A stretch of DNA of 59,189 nt from Clostridiales bacterium (GTDB lineage Bacteria; Bacillota; Clostridia; Christensenellales; Aristaeellaceae). Each line of letters opens with the position of its first letter. Position 1 is the stretch's first letter. The stretch lies in the NCBI GenBank assembly GCA_015056125.1, contig SVGW01000007.1, forward strand, positions 1 to 59,189, read 5' to 3'. The position numbers and the translations under genes were made by a program. The notes under the pieces are model-generated. The model was given only the letters and a program-made list of their open reading frames with translations, had not been told where the DNA came from and did not search any database. Positions 40,959 through 50,153 of the stretch are shown in pieces.

Positions 40959-42320
40959 ATGAAACGATTGGATTTTGATGTGGCCGTTATCGGCGGCGGC
41001 CCCACCGGCACCGTGGCGGCCATTGCCAGCGCCCGCTGCGGCATGAACACCATTCTCATTGAGCAGCATGGCTATTTGGGCGGAGCCCTTACGGCCTGCG
41101 GCACCGGCCCCCAGATGACCTTCCATGCAGGGGAGCGCCAGGTGGTTACCGGCATTCCCCAGGAAATGACGGAGGAAATGATCCGCCGGGGCTTTTCCAC
41201 CGGCCATGTGAAGGATGGCGTGGGCTTTTGCGATACCACCACTGCCTTTGATCCCGAGGGGATGAAGGTAGTATGGGAAGATATGGTGATGGAAAGCGGC
41301 GCCCAAATCCTCTATCATGCGGTATTTACCGGCTGCAAAGTGGAAAACGGCGTGATCAAAAGCGCCCAGATCTATACCAAGGGCGGCTTTTACGATCTAC
41401 GCGCCAAGGTGTTTATCGATGCTTCTGCCGATGCGGATGTGGCCAATGCAGCGGGCATCGGCAGCGTATTTGGCCGGGAATCGGACAACCTGGCCCAGCC
41501 GATGACCATGAATTTCCATGTGTATAATGTGGATCGGGAAAAGGTGTGCCAGTATATGGCTGAAAACCCGGATGATTTGTTCCACTGCGTGCCCAAGGAC
41601 GTGCGCAATCGGCAGCGCTTTGATATTTCCGGGGTGTACAGCCGCATGAAGGCGGCCAAGGAAGCCGGGGAATTCACCTATGACCGGGAGGCCGTGCTCT
41701 GCTTTGAAACCAGCACGGACGGGGAATATATCGTGAATATGACCCGCATCACCAAGCACAGCGCCGTGGATGCCTTTGAGCTCACCGAGGCCGAAATCCT
41801 GGGCCGCAAGCAGGTGCAGGAAACGCTGCATTTCCTGCGCAAATATGTGCCCGGCTTTGAAAATTGCCGCCTGGCTTTTTCCGGGCCCAATATCGGCATC
41901 CGGGAAAGCCGGAAAATTAATGGCGTGTATAAGCTCACCGTGGATGATTTAACCGGGAATGTGATGTTTCCCGATGCGGTGGCTATGGGCGGCTATCCCA
42001 TTGACGTGCATTCTCCCGATGGCGAAGGCACCCTGCATAAATTCTTAAAGCCCGGCAGCTGGTATTCCATCCCTTACCGCTGCCTGATCACCCATGAAGT
42101 GGAAAATATTATCGTGGCTGGCCGCTGCATCAGCGCCACCCAGGAGGCGTGCTCCTCCACCCGCCTCACGCCCATCGTGATGGCCCTTGGCCAGGCGGCG
42201 GGCACGGCGGCTGCTCAGAGCATCGCCACCGGCGTTCCTGCCAATCAAATTGATACGGATGTACTCCGGGATACTTTAAAGAAAAACGGCGTGTTCCTGG
42301 AGGAATACCGGCCAGAATAA
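40959..42320 (+). CDS. FAD-dependent oxidoreductase (FAD_oxidored, PF12831 type)
   Basis: A 453-residue flavoprotein. The dinucleotide-binding motif is AVIGGGPTGTVAAIASARCG (about 8-27), then IEQHGYLGGALTACGTG. A second conserved block is FIDASADADVANAAGI, and the C-terminus has VAGRCISATQEACSSTRLTP and MALGQAAGTAAAQS. The family couples FAD to oxidation of mostly unidentified substrates, often in carbohydrate loci. Two paralogues lie at 50152 and 53116 on the other strand. AAAGGAAAACAG precedes the ATG. It is monocistronic and is not in the LacI operon of its paralogues. Confidence 0.88.
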   Translation: MKRLDFDVAVIGGGPTGTVAAIASARCGMNTILIEQHGYLGGALTACGTGPQMTFHAGERQVVTGIPQEMTEEMIRRGFSTGHVKDGVGFCDTTTAFDPEGMKVVWEDMVMESGAQILYHAVFTGCKVENGVIKSAQIYTKGGFYDLRAKVFIDASADADVANAAGIGSVFGRESDNLAQPMTMNFHVYNVDREKVCQYMAENPDDLFHCVPKDVRNRQRFDISGVYSRMKAAKEAGEFTYDREAVLCFETSTDGEYIVNMTRITKHSAVDAFELTEAEILGRKQVQETLHFLRKYVPGFENCRLAFSGPNIGIRESRKINGVYKLTVDDLTGNVMFPDAVAMGGYPIDVHSPDGEGTLHKFLKPGSWYSIPYRCLITHEVENIIVAGRCISATQEACSSTRLTPIVMALGQAAGTAAAQSIATGVPANQIDTDVLRDTLKKNGVFLEEYRPE

Positions 42321-42359
42321 AAAAACAGCCCCCCGCCAGAGCGGCGGCAGAGCGCAAAC

Positions 42360-42419
42360 AAACCCCGCAAATGCAAAAATGACCGCATTCTTGCAGCCAT
42401 TGTTGCGATTGCGGGGTTT
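42360..42419. terminator. Long bidirectional stem-loop between convergent genes
   Basis: AACCCCGCAA (42361-42370) pairs with TTGCGGGGTT (42409-42418) around a 38-base inner region. It is placed between the FAD oxidoreductase and the convergent XRE-cupin gene. There is no long T run, so the terminator function is a placement-based call. Confidence 0.55.
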
Positions 42420-42465
42420 CTCAGTGGTATAAAACCAGTTATTTCTGTATCCTCCCTGCGATTTT

Positions 42466-43020
42466 TTAAAATGACGGAGGAGAAAGCGCAAAAATAACCT
42501 GCGCGACTTCATCAGTTGGGTTACGCCAACGATGGGGACAATCGGCAGGAATGCGCACGCTATCGCCGGGCTTCATGGAATAGATATTGCCCGCCATTTC
42601 CAACTCTACAACTTTTCCGGCATGGAAAAAAGCCGTTTCCTCTCCTTTGTGGCTTTGGGCCTGATTGTTGGAGGACGCACCTGGCGGAATGATCATCATG
42701 CAAAATTCAATGGTACCCTGGGTATCCGGAGTAAGCAGCTCATAGATTACATCCGGCTCTGTTTTGCGGCCAATGGTCATGCGGTTTTCCGGCGTAACGA
42801 TGGTATCCACCTGGGCCTCTTCCTGAAAAAAACTGTACAGCGGAATATCCATCACCTTGGCCAGGCTGCGCAGGGTTTGAATGGAGGGATTCACCTGCTC
42901 ATTTTCAATTTGGCTGAGCATGGAAGGGGTGATGCCGGCTGCCTGCGCCAACTTGCGGATGCTCAGGCTATGCGCCATTCGCTCAATGCGGATGCGCTGC
43001 CCTAAATTTAGTTCGCTCAT
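42466..43020 (-). CDS. XRE-cupin transcription regulator
   Basis: A 184-residue regulator. The XRE helix-turn-helix is at about 8-62 (LSIRKLAQAAGITPSMLSQI, ENEQVNPSIQTL). The C-terminal cupin is at about 105-180 (HKGEETAFFHAGKVVELEMA, MKPGDSVRIPADCPHRWRNP), with a PPGA segment before it. Such proteins sense small molecules such as amino acids through the cupin. AGGAGAG precedes the ATG. It diverges from the N-acyl-D-amino-acid deacylase and D-serine lyase genes and is their likely regulator. The palindrome GCGTTA-AA-TAACGC in front of that operon is a candidate site. Confidence 0.88.
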   Translation of the reverse strand: MSELNLGQRIRIERMAHSLSIRKLAQAAGITPSMLSQIENEQVNPSIQTLRSLAKVMDIPLYSFFQEEAQVDTIVTPENRMTIGRKTEPDVIYELLTPDTQGTIEFCMMIIPPGASSNNQAQSHKGEETAFFHAGKVVELEMAGNIYSMKPGDSVRIPADCPHRWRNPTDEVAQVIFALSPPSF

Positions 43021-43045
43021 GGGCTCTCTCCTCTTATATTTTATA

Positions 43046-43203
43046 ATGCTCGCCGCCTGCCCCTTCGGGAGTCGGCGAGACGGCCAACCGCCCTCCGGGC
43101 CGGTTGCCTCATTATTATGCCATCATGCTCGCCGCCTGCCCCTTCGGGAGTCGGCGAGACGGCCAACCGCCCTTCGGGCCGGTTGCCTCATTATTATGCC
43201 ATA
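43046..43203. repeat. Tandem duplication, two 79-base units
   Basis: The unit starting ATGCTCGCCGCCTGCCCCTT occurs at 43046 and again at 43125, almost identical (CCCTCCGGG against CCCTTCGGG). Each contains two hairpin-forming segments, CGCCG...CGGCG and CAACCGCCC...GGGCCGGTTG. It lies in the gap between the regulator and the deacylase gene. Confidence 0.9.
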
Positions 43204-43225
43204 GGAGACGAAAAAAAGCAATAAT

Positions 43226-43281
43226 GCGTTAAATAACGCTAAACGAGTTGACTTATAAAGCAATTTATGTTAATTTATAAT
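43226..43281 (+). promoter_or_regulatory. Promoter and putative operator of the D-amino-acid operon
   Basis: The palindrome GCGTTA-AA-TAACGC (43226-43239) lies nine bases before TTGACT (43248-43253). The -10 is TAATTT (43271-43276) at a 17-base spacing, or overlapping TATAAT (43276-43281) at 22. The palindrome is a candidate binding site for the divergent XRE-cupin protein. Confidence 0.55.
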
Positions 43282-43309
43282 AAACGTTTGGCGCAGGAGG
43301 AAATATGTA

Positions 43310-44896
43310 ATGCTGGATATTCTGATCACAAATGGAACACTCATTGATGGCAGCGGCGCAGCAGCGCAAAAAGGATGCATGGGCATCAAGGATGGAAAGC
43401 TTTTGCATACTGTGGGTACGGAAGAAGCAAAACGCATAATTGATGCAAAGGGGGCTGTTGTGTGCCCGGGCTTTATTGACGCCCATTCTCATGGAGATAA
43501 ATTGCTGGGCACGGGGGAAGGAAAGCTGTTTAAAACCCCTCAGGGGATTACCACGGAGCAGTGCGGAAACTGTGGACTATCCCAGGCCCCCGTTGCTTTG
43601 GAGCGCGCAGAGGATTTGCAGCGCACATTCAGCCCGGCCCTGCCCCTGGAGGACGTGCGTTCCTGGACGGATTATAATACCTATCTTCGTTATGCCGAAA
43701 AATGCCATAAGACTACCAATATGCGCTTTTATGTGGGCCATCGGATATTACGCCAGGGTGTGATGGGCATGGATAACCGCCCGCCTACGAAAAAGGAATT
43801 GGACAGAATGTGTGCCATGCTGCGGGAGGCCATGGAAGCGGGCGCGGCAGGATTATCCACGGGGCTCATTTATGTGCCTGTCTGTTATGCTCAGCCGGAT
43901 GAAATTATTTCCTTGGCCAGGGTGATTGCGCCCTTTGGGGGGATTTATGCCAGCCATATGCGCAGCGAATCCGAGGGATTGGTGGATGCGGTTCGCGAAA
44001 CAATTAACGTGGGCCGTCAGGCAGGAACGCGGGTATGTATTTCGCATCATAAGGTGCTTGGCCGACCCAATTGGGGGCTGCAGAAGGAAACATTGCCCAT
44101 GATTCAAAGGGCCAATGAAGAGGGGATTCCCGTCACCTGCGATCAATATCCCTATACCCGCAATATGACTTCTTTGTATGCCTGCATGCCTAATTGGCAT
44201 TTTTCTAAAGGCATGGCCCATGTGGCCGACAGACTGCGGGAGCCTGCGTTCCGCGTCAAGGTGCGTTCAGAGATGGAGGATCCTGCAGCACCCTATGATA
44301 ATTATTATCTCAATGCGGGAGGCTGGGAAGGCGTCTATATCACATCCATGCCACAGACAAGAGAAGCGGCGGGAATGTTTGTATCGGATTATGCAAAGAA
44401 AATTGGCAAGGATCCCTGGGACGCCTATTTTGATTTGATGATAGATAACGGCTGTGGCGGGACAGGTGTGTATTGCAGCATGTGCGATGAAGACGTGTGC
44501 GATATTATCCGTTCGCCCTATTGTGTGGTGGGCACCGATGGCATCAATACTTCCTGGGAAGTGCCGGGGCATCCCCGAGGCAGTTCCACTTTTCCTCATG
44601 CCATCAATTATTTTGTCAAGGAAAAGAAAATTTTTTCTTTGGAGCAGATGATTTATAAAATGACCGGGCTGACGGCTGATCGGCTGCGTTTTAAAGGTAA
44701 AGGGCTGCTGAAAGAAGGCTTTGATGCCGATGTGGTGATCTTTGATTATGATCGCCTGCATGATCCGGCAACCTATGATCATCCCAACCAATTGACGGAG
44801 GGGATGGATTATGTGATTGTCAATGGCCGGTGCGTTTATGAAAAGATGGCGCTGACGGGAGAAAATGCCGGGCGCATCCTACGCTTGAACGGCTGA
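43310..44896 (+). CDS. N-acyl-D-amino-acid deacylase (D-aminoacylase), amidohydrolase superfamily
   Basis: A 528-residue metal-dependent hydrolase that releases D-amino acids from N-acyl forms. Motifs are [13 protein letters not shown] (metal HxH, about 55-67), [10 protein letters not shown] (cysteine ligand region), [22 protein letters not shown] (metal histidines), VGTDG (catalytic aspartate) and [16 protein letters not shown], all in the order typical of D-aminoacylases. GGAGG precedes the ATG. It is followed 14 bases later by D-serine ammonia-lyase, so the pair could turn N-acyl-D-serine into D-serine and then pyruvate and ammonia. Specificity for D-serine is inferred from the neighbour only. 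Codon use is somewhat AT-rich. Confidence 0.9.
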   Translation: MLDILITNGTLIDGSGAAAQKGCMGIKDGKLLHTVGTEEAKRIIDAKGAVVCPGFIDAHSHGDKLLGTGEGKLFKTPQGITTEQCGNCGLSQAPVALERAEDLQRTFSPALPLEDVRSWTDYNTYLRYAEKCHKTTNMRFYVGHRILRQGVMGMDNRPPTKKELDRMCAMLREAMEAGAAGLSTGLIYVPVCYAQPDEIISLARVIAPFGGIYASHMRSESEGLVDAVRETINVGRQAGTRVCISHHKVLGRPNWGLQKETLPMIQRANEEGIPVTCDQYPYTRNMTSLYACMPNWHFSKGMAHVADRLREPAFRVKVRSEMEDPAAPYDNYYLNAGGWEGVYITSMPQTREAAGMFVSDYAKKIGKDPWDAYFDLMIDNGCGGTGVYCSMCDEDVCDIIRSPYCVVGTDGINTSWEVPGHPRGSSTFPHAINYFVKEKKIFSLEQMIYKMTGLTADRLRFKGKGLLKEGFDADVVIFDYDRLHDPATYDHPNQLTEGMDYVIVNGRCVYEKMALTGENAGRILRLNG

Positions 44897-44910
44897 AGGA
44901 GGAAAAAGAA

Positions 44911-46200
44911 ATGCTGCTGGATGATTTGCAGGCGTTAAAAGAAAGCTGCTGGCTAAATACAGAAAAATTGCCTTTTGAGGAGGCCATGCGTATATGCCCC
45001 CTGACCATGGAGGATATCATGGACGCATCGGCGCGCCTTGATCGCTTTGCGGCCTATTTTCGCGTGGCTTTTCCGGAAACATTGCCTCAAAACGGTATTG
45101 TGGAAAGCCCGCTGAGAGAAATTCCGGAGATGAAAAAAGCCCTGGAAGAAGATCAGCACTGTGTTTTTCCGGGGAAGCTACTTTTGAAAATGGATAGCCA
45201 TTTGCCTGTATCCGGCTCCGTCAAGGCCCGAGGCGGCGTATATGAAGTGCTTAAAACGGCAGAGGAAATCGCCCTTGCCAAAGGCATGCTGCATCTTGAG
45301 GATGATTACAGCATTTTGGATACGGCGCCCCTGCGGAAGCTGTTCAGCCGGTATTCCATTGCCGTTGGGTCTACCGGCAATCTGGGCTTGTCTATTGGTA
45401 TTATGAGTGCCCAATTAGGCTTTCGGGTAACGGTGCATATGTCTGCCGACGCCCGCCAGTGGAAAAAGGATCTGCTTCGATCCAAAGGCGTAACAGTGGT
45501 GGAATATGAAGGCAATTATTCGGAAGCCGTGAAGCAGGGGCGGGAGCTGGCCCAAGCCGATCCTTATTGTCACTTTGTGGATGATGAAAATTCCAAGACA
45601 CTGTTTCTGGGCTACGCCGTGGCGGCGCTGCGGCTCCGAAAGCAACTGCAGGAGATGGAAATAAAAGTGGGACCAGATCATCCTCTTTTGGTTTATCTGC
45701 CCTGCGGCGTGGGGGGAGCGCCAGGGGGAATTGCTTTTGGGCTGAAGCAGGTGTTTGGCGACAGCGTGCATTGTTTTTTTGCCGAGCCTGTACAGGCCTG
45801 CTGCATGATGCTTGGCATGGCCACAGGAAAGCACAATGAAATCAGCCTGGAGGATATGGGCATTGACAGCCATACTGCGGCAGATGGCCTGGCGGTGAGC
45901 CGCGCATCAGGGTTTGTGGGGCGGCTCATGGCGCCCTTTATCGCAGGCTGCTACACGCTTACGGATGAACGCATGTTCCGAATGCTGGCGCAGCTGAGCG
46001 ATACGGAAAAGATTGATCTGGAGCCCAGCGCACTGGCGGGCATGTACGGCCCGGTGCTGATGGAAACCAGCGATGCCTTCAGCGCCTTTCGGGAACTGGA
46101 AAATGCCACCCATTTGGTTTGGGCTACGGGAGGCAGCATGGTACCCATAGAGGAAATGAAAAAATATTATCAGACCGGTAAACGAATGCTGTGTGATTGA
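44911..46200 (+). CDS. dsdA: D-serine ammonia-lyase
   Basis: A 429-residue PLP enzyme that turns D-serine into pyruvate and ammonia. The PLP lysine is in [18 protein letters not shown] (about 98-115). [12 protein letters not shown] is the substrate/phosphate loop, [16 protein letters not shown] the glycine-rich PLP phosphate cradle, and [10 protein letters not shown] lies near the C-terminus. These match DsdA rather than threonine dehydratase. GGAGG precedes the ATG. It is the second gene of the D-amino-acid operon. The stem-loop just downstream has its T run on the opposite strand, so termination of this transcript is not clearly explained. Confidence 0.92.
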   Translation: MLLDDLQALKESCWLNTEKLPFEEAMRICPLTMEDIMDASARLDRFAAYFRVAFPETLPQNGIVESPLREIPEMKKALEEDQHCVFPGKLLLKMDSHLPVSGSVKARGGVYEVLKTAEEIALAKGMLHLEDDYSILDTAPLRKLFSRYSIAVGSTGNLGLSIGIMSAQLGFRVTVHMSADARQWKKDLLRSKGVTVVEYEGNYSEAVKQGRELAQADPYCHFVDDENSKTLFLGYAVAALRLRKQLQEMEIKVGPDHPLLVYLPCGVGGAPGGIAFGLKQVFGDSVHCFFAEPVQACCMMLGMATGKHNEISLEDMGIDSHTAADGLAVSRASGFVGRLMAPFIAGCYTLTDERMFRMLAQLSDTEKIDLEPSALAGMYGPVLMETSDAFSAFRELENATHLVWATGGSMVPIEEMKKYYQTGKRMLCD

Positions 46201-46239
46201 CAAAGGAAAATTGACAAAAAAGCTGAAAATGGATGAAAT

Positions 46240-46347
46240 GAAAAAGAGGTCCTCTCCGGCAGCGGAAGGACCTCTTAAAAAACCTAAATTTCAAACCGGG
46301 AATTTTTAGCATGCTCAATACAAAAGTTGATTTCTCTTGCTTTTGCC
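46240..46347 (-). ncRNA. Candidate small RNA, about 108 nt
   Basis: A minus-strand promoter (46354-46382) and a strong minus-strand intrinsic terminator (AAGAGGTCC...GGACCTCTTTTT, 46240-46276) bracket 108 bases with no credible coding frame. No ribosome binding site with a conserved-looking peptide is present. The terminator's T run faces only this strand. The region lies antisense-adjacent to the 3' end of dsdA. Detection of the transcript would be needed to accept it. Confidence 0.45.
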
Positions 46348-46353
46348 CGTCAA

Positions 46354-46382
46354 AGTATATCAGAAAATCATCATTTTCCCAA
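46354..46382 (-). promoter_or_regulatory. Minus-strand promoter upstream of the candidate small RNA
   Basis: On the minus strand, TTGGGA (46377-46382) and TATACT (46354-46359) have a 17-base spacer. Confidence 0.5.
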
Positions 46383-46505
46383 TGATTTGGCGTATTTTGC
46401 TGTCAACTTTCTTGCATCCGCTGAATCAATCCTTACGAACGATGTGGATTGCGCATTCTTTACTGTAAGAGTAAATACAGCCAACAAATTCATAAATACG
46501 ATATA

Positions 46506-46534
46506 TTGTCCTTTTTTCATATGACAGATAAAAT
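46506..46534 (+). promoter_or_regulatory. Promoter of the GH2 gene
   Basis: TTGTCC (46506-46511) and TAAAAT (46529-46534) have a 17-base spacer, giving a leader of about 165 bases. Apart from this and the small-RNA unit, the 506-base gap 46201-46706 shows nothing I can name. Confidence 0.55.
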
Positions 46535-46706
46535 ATAAGCGGCACAGGAAATCCATGATGGGAGCAAGCAGGCGTTTCGGTGCCGAATGACTAAATCAAG
46601 ATGGATTTTGTTCCCAGGCAGATGGATGTATTCCCCCTGCTCCGCATATTCAATTGGGGAAGAAGGACGCTGTGCAAGTATATTTTTTCTACGGAGGCAC
46701 TGTTCA

Positions 46707-49040
46707 ATGACGGAAAAAATGAAATGGAACGACAATTGGCTGTTTCATGACGGAGACATTGAAATCTTACCGCCGCCGGGCAAAGGCCAATCTGTTTGCC
46801 AGGCCAAAACGGTAAGAAGCCTTGCTGGCCCTTTTTCCGTGAATTTTCCGGATCACCCCAATCATCGGGTGGAGCCAAATGCCAAAAAGGAACTGGCCCT
46901 GGTTCCTTTTCAGCGGGTTCATCTGCCCCATGATTATATCATTGCTCAAACGCCGAAGGCGGCTTACAATGATGCCATCGGCGCCATGGATTATCATCCT
47001 GCCTGGTATCGAAAACATTACACCTTTTCTTCGGAGGATAGAGACAAAAGGATTGTTCTGTACTTTGAAGGAATCGCGGATCATGCCACGATTTATTTTA
47101 ACGGCGTCTATTTGCTGGATCATTTTGAGGCGCATACCCCTTTTGATATCGATATAACCGATTTTATCGACTATGATGAAGATAATGTGCTGGCTATCCG
47201 GGTGGAAAGCGGTACAGGCGAAGGCTGGTGGTATCAAGGGGGCGGCATTTACAGAAATGTGTGGCTGGAAAAGCGGGAAGCGGTTTCTGTCAACCGTTAC
47301 GGCGTTTATGTGCATCCTGAAAAGCGAAAAGAGGATTGGCTGGTGCCGGTGGAAACGGAAATCAGAAATGATTCTTTTGGCGAAGTAACCGTTACTGTGC
47401 AGACAAAGATTCTGGATGAAAACGATGCGATTCTTCTGGTGATGGAGGATGAAGTACCGGTTTCGGATCGGGAAATCAAGAAGCTGGTGCAGAAAGGGGC
47501 GGTAAAGAAACCGGCACTTTGGGATGTGGATAATCCGAAGCTTCACCGGGTACACACAAAAATTTCCGTAAACGGCGAAGTGACGGATGAAACGTATACA
47601 TCATTCGGCTTCAGAGAAATTGCTTTTTCCAGCGAACAGGGATTTTTCCTGAATGGAAGAAATGTAAAAATCAAAGGCGTCTGCGCCCACGGGGATTACG
47701 GATTGACAGGTATTGCCGTGGAGGAGAGCATCCTGCGCTATAAAGCACGGCTGATCAAAGAAATGGGGGCCAATGGGTTCAGGTGCTCTCATTATCCCCA
47801 TGGGGAAGCTTTTATGGATGAATTGGATCGGCTGGGGATTGTTTCCATGAATGAGGTGCGGTGGTTCAGCTCTGCGCCGCATGCCATGAAGGAACTGGAA
47901 ACATTGATCAAACGGGATCGGAATCATCCCGGCGTCATGATGTGGTCCGTAGGAAATGAAGAGCCGTTTTTCATGGAAGACCGGGGTAGCAGAATCGGGC
48001 GGGCGATGTACGCATTGATCAAGAAACTGGATCCGACACGGCCGGTCACAGCGGCAGTGGATCGCAGGCCCGCAGAAGCCACCGTATTTGATTGCTGCGA
48101 TATTGTGGGTGTGAATTACAATTTTGAAGCATATGACTCCCTGCGTCATCGCTTTCCGGAAAAGCCAATGATCGCCTCCGAGCATTCAGCAACCGGAACC
48201 AGCAGAAGCTGGTATGGGCCGAATGTGCCTGCCCTGGGCAGAATCTCCGGCTATGACCACGATACCGATAACTATTTCAGAAGCAGGGAATTTTACTGGC
48301 AGTTTATTGATGCGCGTCCCTGGATTATGGGGGGCATGCAGTGGATCGCTTTTGATTTTCGAGGCGCATCCGGATGGCCCAGGCTTTGCTCTGCTGCCGG
48401 AGCCATCGATATGTATCTGCAGAAAAAAGATGCATTCTATCAGAATCAGTCTTTCTGGAGCGGGCATCCGATGATCCATTTGCTGCCCCATTGGAATCAT
48501 TCGGGGGAAGAAGGGCAAACAATCAAGGTCTATGCTTATACAAATTGCGATGCGGCAGAATTATTCCTGAACGGTAAGTCTTTGGGGAAAAAGGATTTGA
48601 AGCCATGTCAGCACGCGGAATGGGATGTGGTGTATCAGCCCGGGAAGCTGGAGGCGGTGGGATATAAAAATCAGGAGATTGCGGCAAGGCATATGGAAGA
48701 AACAACAAAGGCTCCTTGCAGGTTGGTTCTTCAAGCGGAAAATGCCGATGATGCCGGCCCGGGTGAATTGGTTGCCCTGTCCTGCTATGCAGTTGATGAA
48801 GACGGAAAAGCAGTAAAAGATGCAGAGATTGAGCGAGTGCGCTTTTATGCAGAAGATGGCGCGTGCGTAGTGGCCACCGGTTCTGATAATACAGATTCAG
48901 TTCCGCCGCATATTACGGAGAGAAGAATGTATGGTGGCCGGATCTCGGTGCTGGTACGCCTTTCTGCAGAAGGAAAAGCCACTGTATATGCACAATCTTA
49001 TGGATTAAAAGGAGGAAAAATCAATGTTACTAACCCGTGA
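46707..49040 (+). CDS. Glycoside hydrolase family 2 (beta-galactosidase/beta-glucuronidase-like)
   Basis: A 777-residue retaining glycosidase. An N-terminal jelly-roll sugar-binding domain (about 1-180) contains RVHLPHDYIIAQTP and GIADHATIYFNGVYLLDHFE. An immunoglobulin-like domain follows, then a TIM barrel from about 290. The acid/base is in MWSVGNEEPFF (about 412-422), and the nucleophile is in PMIASEHSATGTS. C-terminal beta domains with VVYQPGKLEAVGYKNQEI complete the GH2 plan. ATG 46707 follows GGAGG; 40 residues of upstream in-frame sequence are not coding in style. There is no signal peptide. It overlaps the start of the next gene by 17 bases. The sugar specificity is open. Confidence 0.9.
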   Translation: MTEKMKWNDNWLFHDGDIEILPPPGKGQSVCQAKTVRSLAGPFSVNFPDHPNHRVEPNAKKELALVPFQRVHLPHDYIIAQTPKAAYNDAIGAMDYHPAWYRKHYTFSSEDRDKRIVLYFEGIADHATIYFNGVYLLDHFEAHTPFDIDITDFIDYDEDNVLAIRVESGTGEGWWYQGGGIYRNVWLEKREAVSVNRYGVYVHPEKRKEDWLVPVETEIRNDSFGEVTVTVQTKILDENDAILLVMEDEVPVSDREIKKLVQKGAVKKPALWDVDNPKLHRVHTKISVNGEVTDETYTSFGFREIAFSSEQGFFLNGRNVKIKGVCAHGDYGLTGIAVEESILRYKARLIKEMGANGFRCSHYPHGEAFMDELDRLGIVSMNEVRWFSSAPHAMKELETLIKRDRNHPGVMMWSVGNEEPFFMEDRGSRIGRAMYALIKKLDPTRPVTAAVDRRPAEATVFDCCDIVGVNYNFEAYDSLRHRFPEKPMIASEHSATGTSRSWYGPNVPALGRISGYDHDTDNYFRSREFYWQFIDARPWIMGGMQWIAFDFRGASGWPRLCSAAGAIDMYLQKKDAFYQNQSFWSGHPMIHLLPHWNHSGEEGQTIKVYAYTNCDAAELFLNGKSLGKKDLKPCQHAEWDVVYQPGKLEAVGYKNQEIAARHMEETTKAPCRLVLQAENADDAGPGELVALSCYAVDEDGKAVKDAEIERVRFYAEDGACVVATGSDNTDSVPPHITERRMYGGRISVLVRLSAEGKATVYAQSYGLKGGKINVTNP

Positions 49041-50097
49041 ACAGCACGAATTGGCGTTGAAAAATTCAGAATTCATTCTCCTTAAGCTTGCAGAAGCGAA
49101 GCCCGGCGATAACATTGTTATGCTTGGAGATACCAAATCCTATGAGTATTCTTATCTGTTTGCAGAGTGTGCAAGAAAGCTTGGCATGAACATCTGCATC
49201 ATCGATGTGGGTATTTACGGCGGAGATGAAAAATATACGAAACTGCCAATTATGGAGCCGGTGAAACGGGCGGTGCTGAGCGCTGATATTACTTTTATGG
49301 TGACCCCCCAGGTGCAGACCGGATTTGATTACTTCATTGGGTCAAAGAAAGAAGCGGATGCAGCGCTGGCCGGAAAAGGCAGCGGAAAGCGCTTTATTCT
49401 GGAAATTGACGGCCTGGATAAATGGCAGATCAATGAAGAGCAGGTCATGATGAACAGGCGCCGTGCCGTGGCACTCTACAACTGGTTAAAGAGGGCGGAT
49501 GAAGTGCACGTCACCACAGAAAAAGGCACGGATCTATATGTAAAAGTAGGTTCTGCGCCGGACGGCATGTATCCGGTCATGGGCATTATTCCATTCTATT
49601 CCGAAGTGGCCATTGTGCCCAGTTTCCACAGTGTTCACGGCGTGGTTGTAGCCGATGGCGCCACAGAACGGGCGTACAATCAGCATGGCTTCCCGATCCG
49701 GCCCAATCTTCCCGGTCAGTGTGAATTGTGGATGGAGCCGCTTCGTATGGAATATGAGGATAGCTTCCTGGTACGTTATTCCGGAAACCCGATTCAGGTG
49801 GCCCGCCTGGATCAGCTTATGAAGGATATCGATCCCAAGCCCGAGCTTTGCGATGAACTCGGTATTGTGACGACCGATTCTCTGGAGAACGGCATATATG
49901 GCTGGAAAGAAGATCAGAGCCATTCCATCGGCTGCGTGCATGTTGCCATTGGAAACAATCATCAGCGCGGTGAAATTATTCATTCAACCGAACACATTGA
50001 TTTTGATATCAATCATCCGGTCGTTTCTGTGGATGGTCATGTCATTATACACGACGGTGTTTTCGAGGATGAACTGATCCTGAAGATGGGAGAATAA
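49024..50097 (+). CDS. M29 aminopeptidase/NicX-like family protein
   Basis: A 357-residue protein resembling aminopeptidase T (M29) and the related 2,5-dihydroxypyridine dioxygenase group. Family-like parts are GDNIVMLGDTKSYEYSYLFA near the N-terminus, DEVHVTTEKGTDLYVKVG in the middle, and a C-terminal metal-site region CVHVAIGNNHQRGEIIHSTE with HIDFDINHPVVSVDG. Several histidines and acids could bind metal. AAAGGAGG precedes the ATG, and the first codons overlap the end of the GH2 gene, so the two are coupled. What links a glycosidase to this enzyme is unclear; it may act on a glycoconjugate or ring compound released by GH2. Confidence 0.75.
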   Translation: MLLTREQHELALKNSEFILLKLAEAKPGDNIVMLGDTKSYEYSYLFAECARKLGMNICIIDVGIYGGDEKYTKLPIMEPVKRAVLSADITFMVTPQVQTGFDYFIGSKKEADAALAGKGSGKRFILEIDGLDKWQINEEQVMMNRRRAVALYNWLKRADEVHVTTEKGTDLYVKVGSAPDGMYPVMGIIPFYSEVAIVPSFHSVHGVVVADGATERAYNQHGFPIRPNLPGQCELWMEPLRMEYEDSFLVRYSGNPIQVARLDQLMKDIDPKPELCDELGIVTTDSLENGIYGWKEDQSHSIGCVHVAIGNNHQRGEIIHSTEHIDFDINHPVVSVDGHVIIHDGVFEDELILKMGE

Positions 50098-50118
50098 GCA
50101 GATGTAAAGATGCAAAAT

Positions 50119-50153
50119 CAAAAAAGAGCAGGCTTGAATGCCCGCTCTTTTTT
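50119..50153. terminator. Bidirectional terminator
   Basis: AAAAAGAGC(A)GGC-TTGAAT-GCC(C)GCTCTTTTTT has A runs on one side and T runs on the other, serving the plus-strand M29-like gene and the convergent FAD oxidoreductase (stop at 50152). Confidence 0.85.

Noticed and set aside
46371-46523. Minus-strand peptide of 49 residues (MKKGQYIVFMNLL...)
   Set aside because: No ribosome binding site, no recognised family, and it overlaps the promoter of the candidate small RNA. Kept only as a note.
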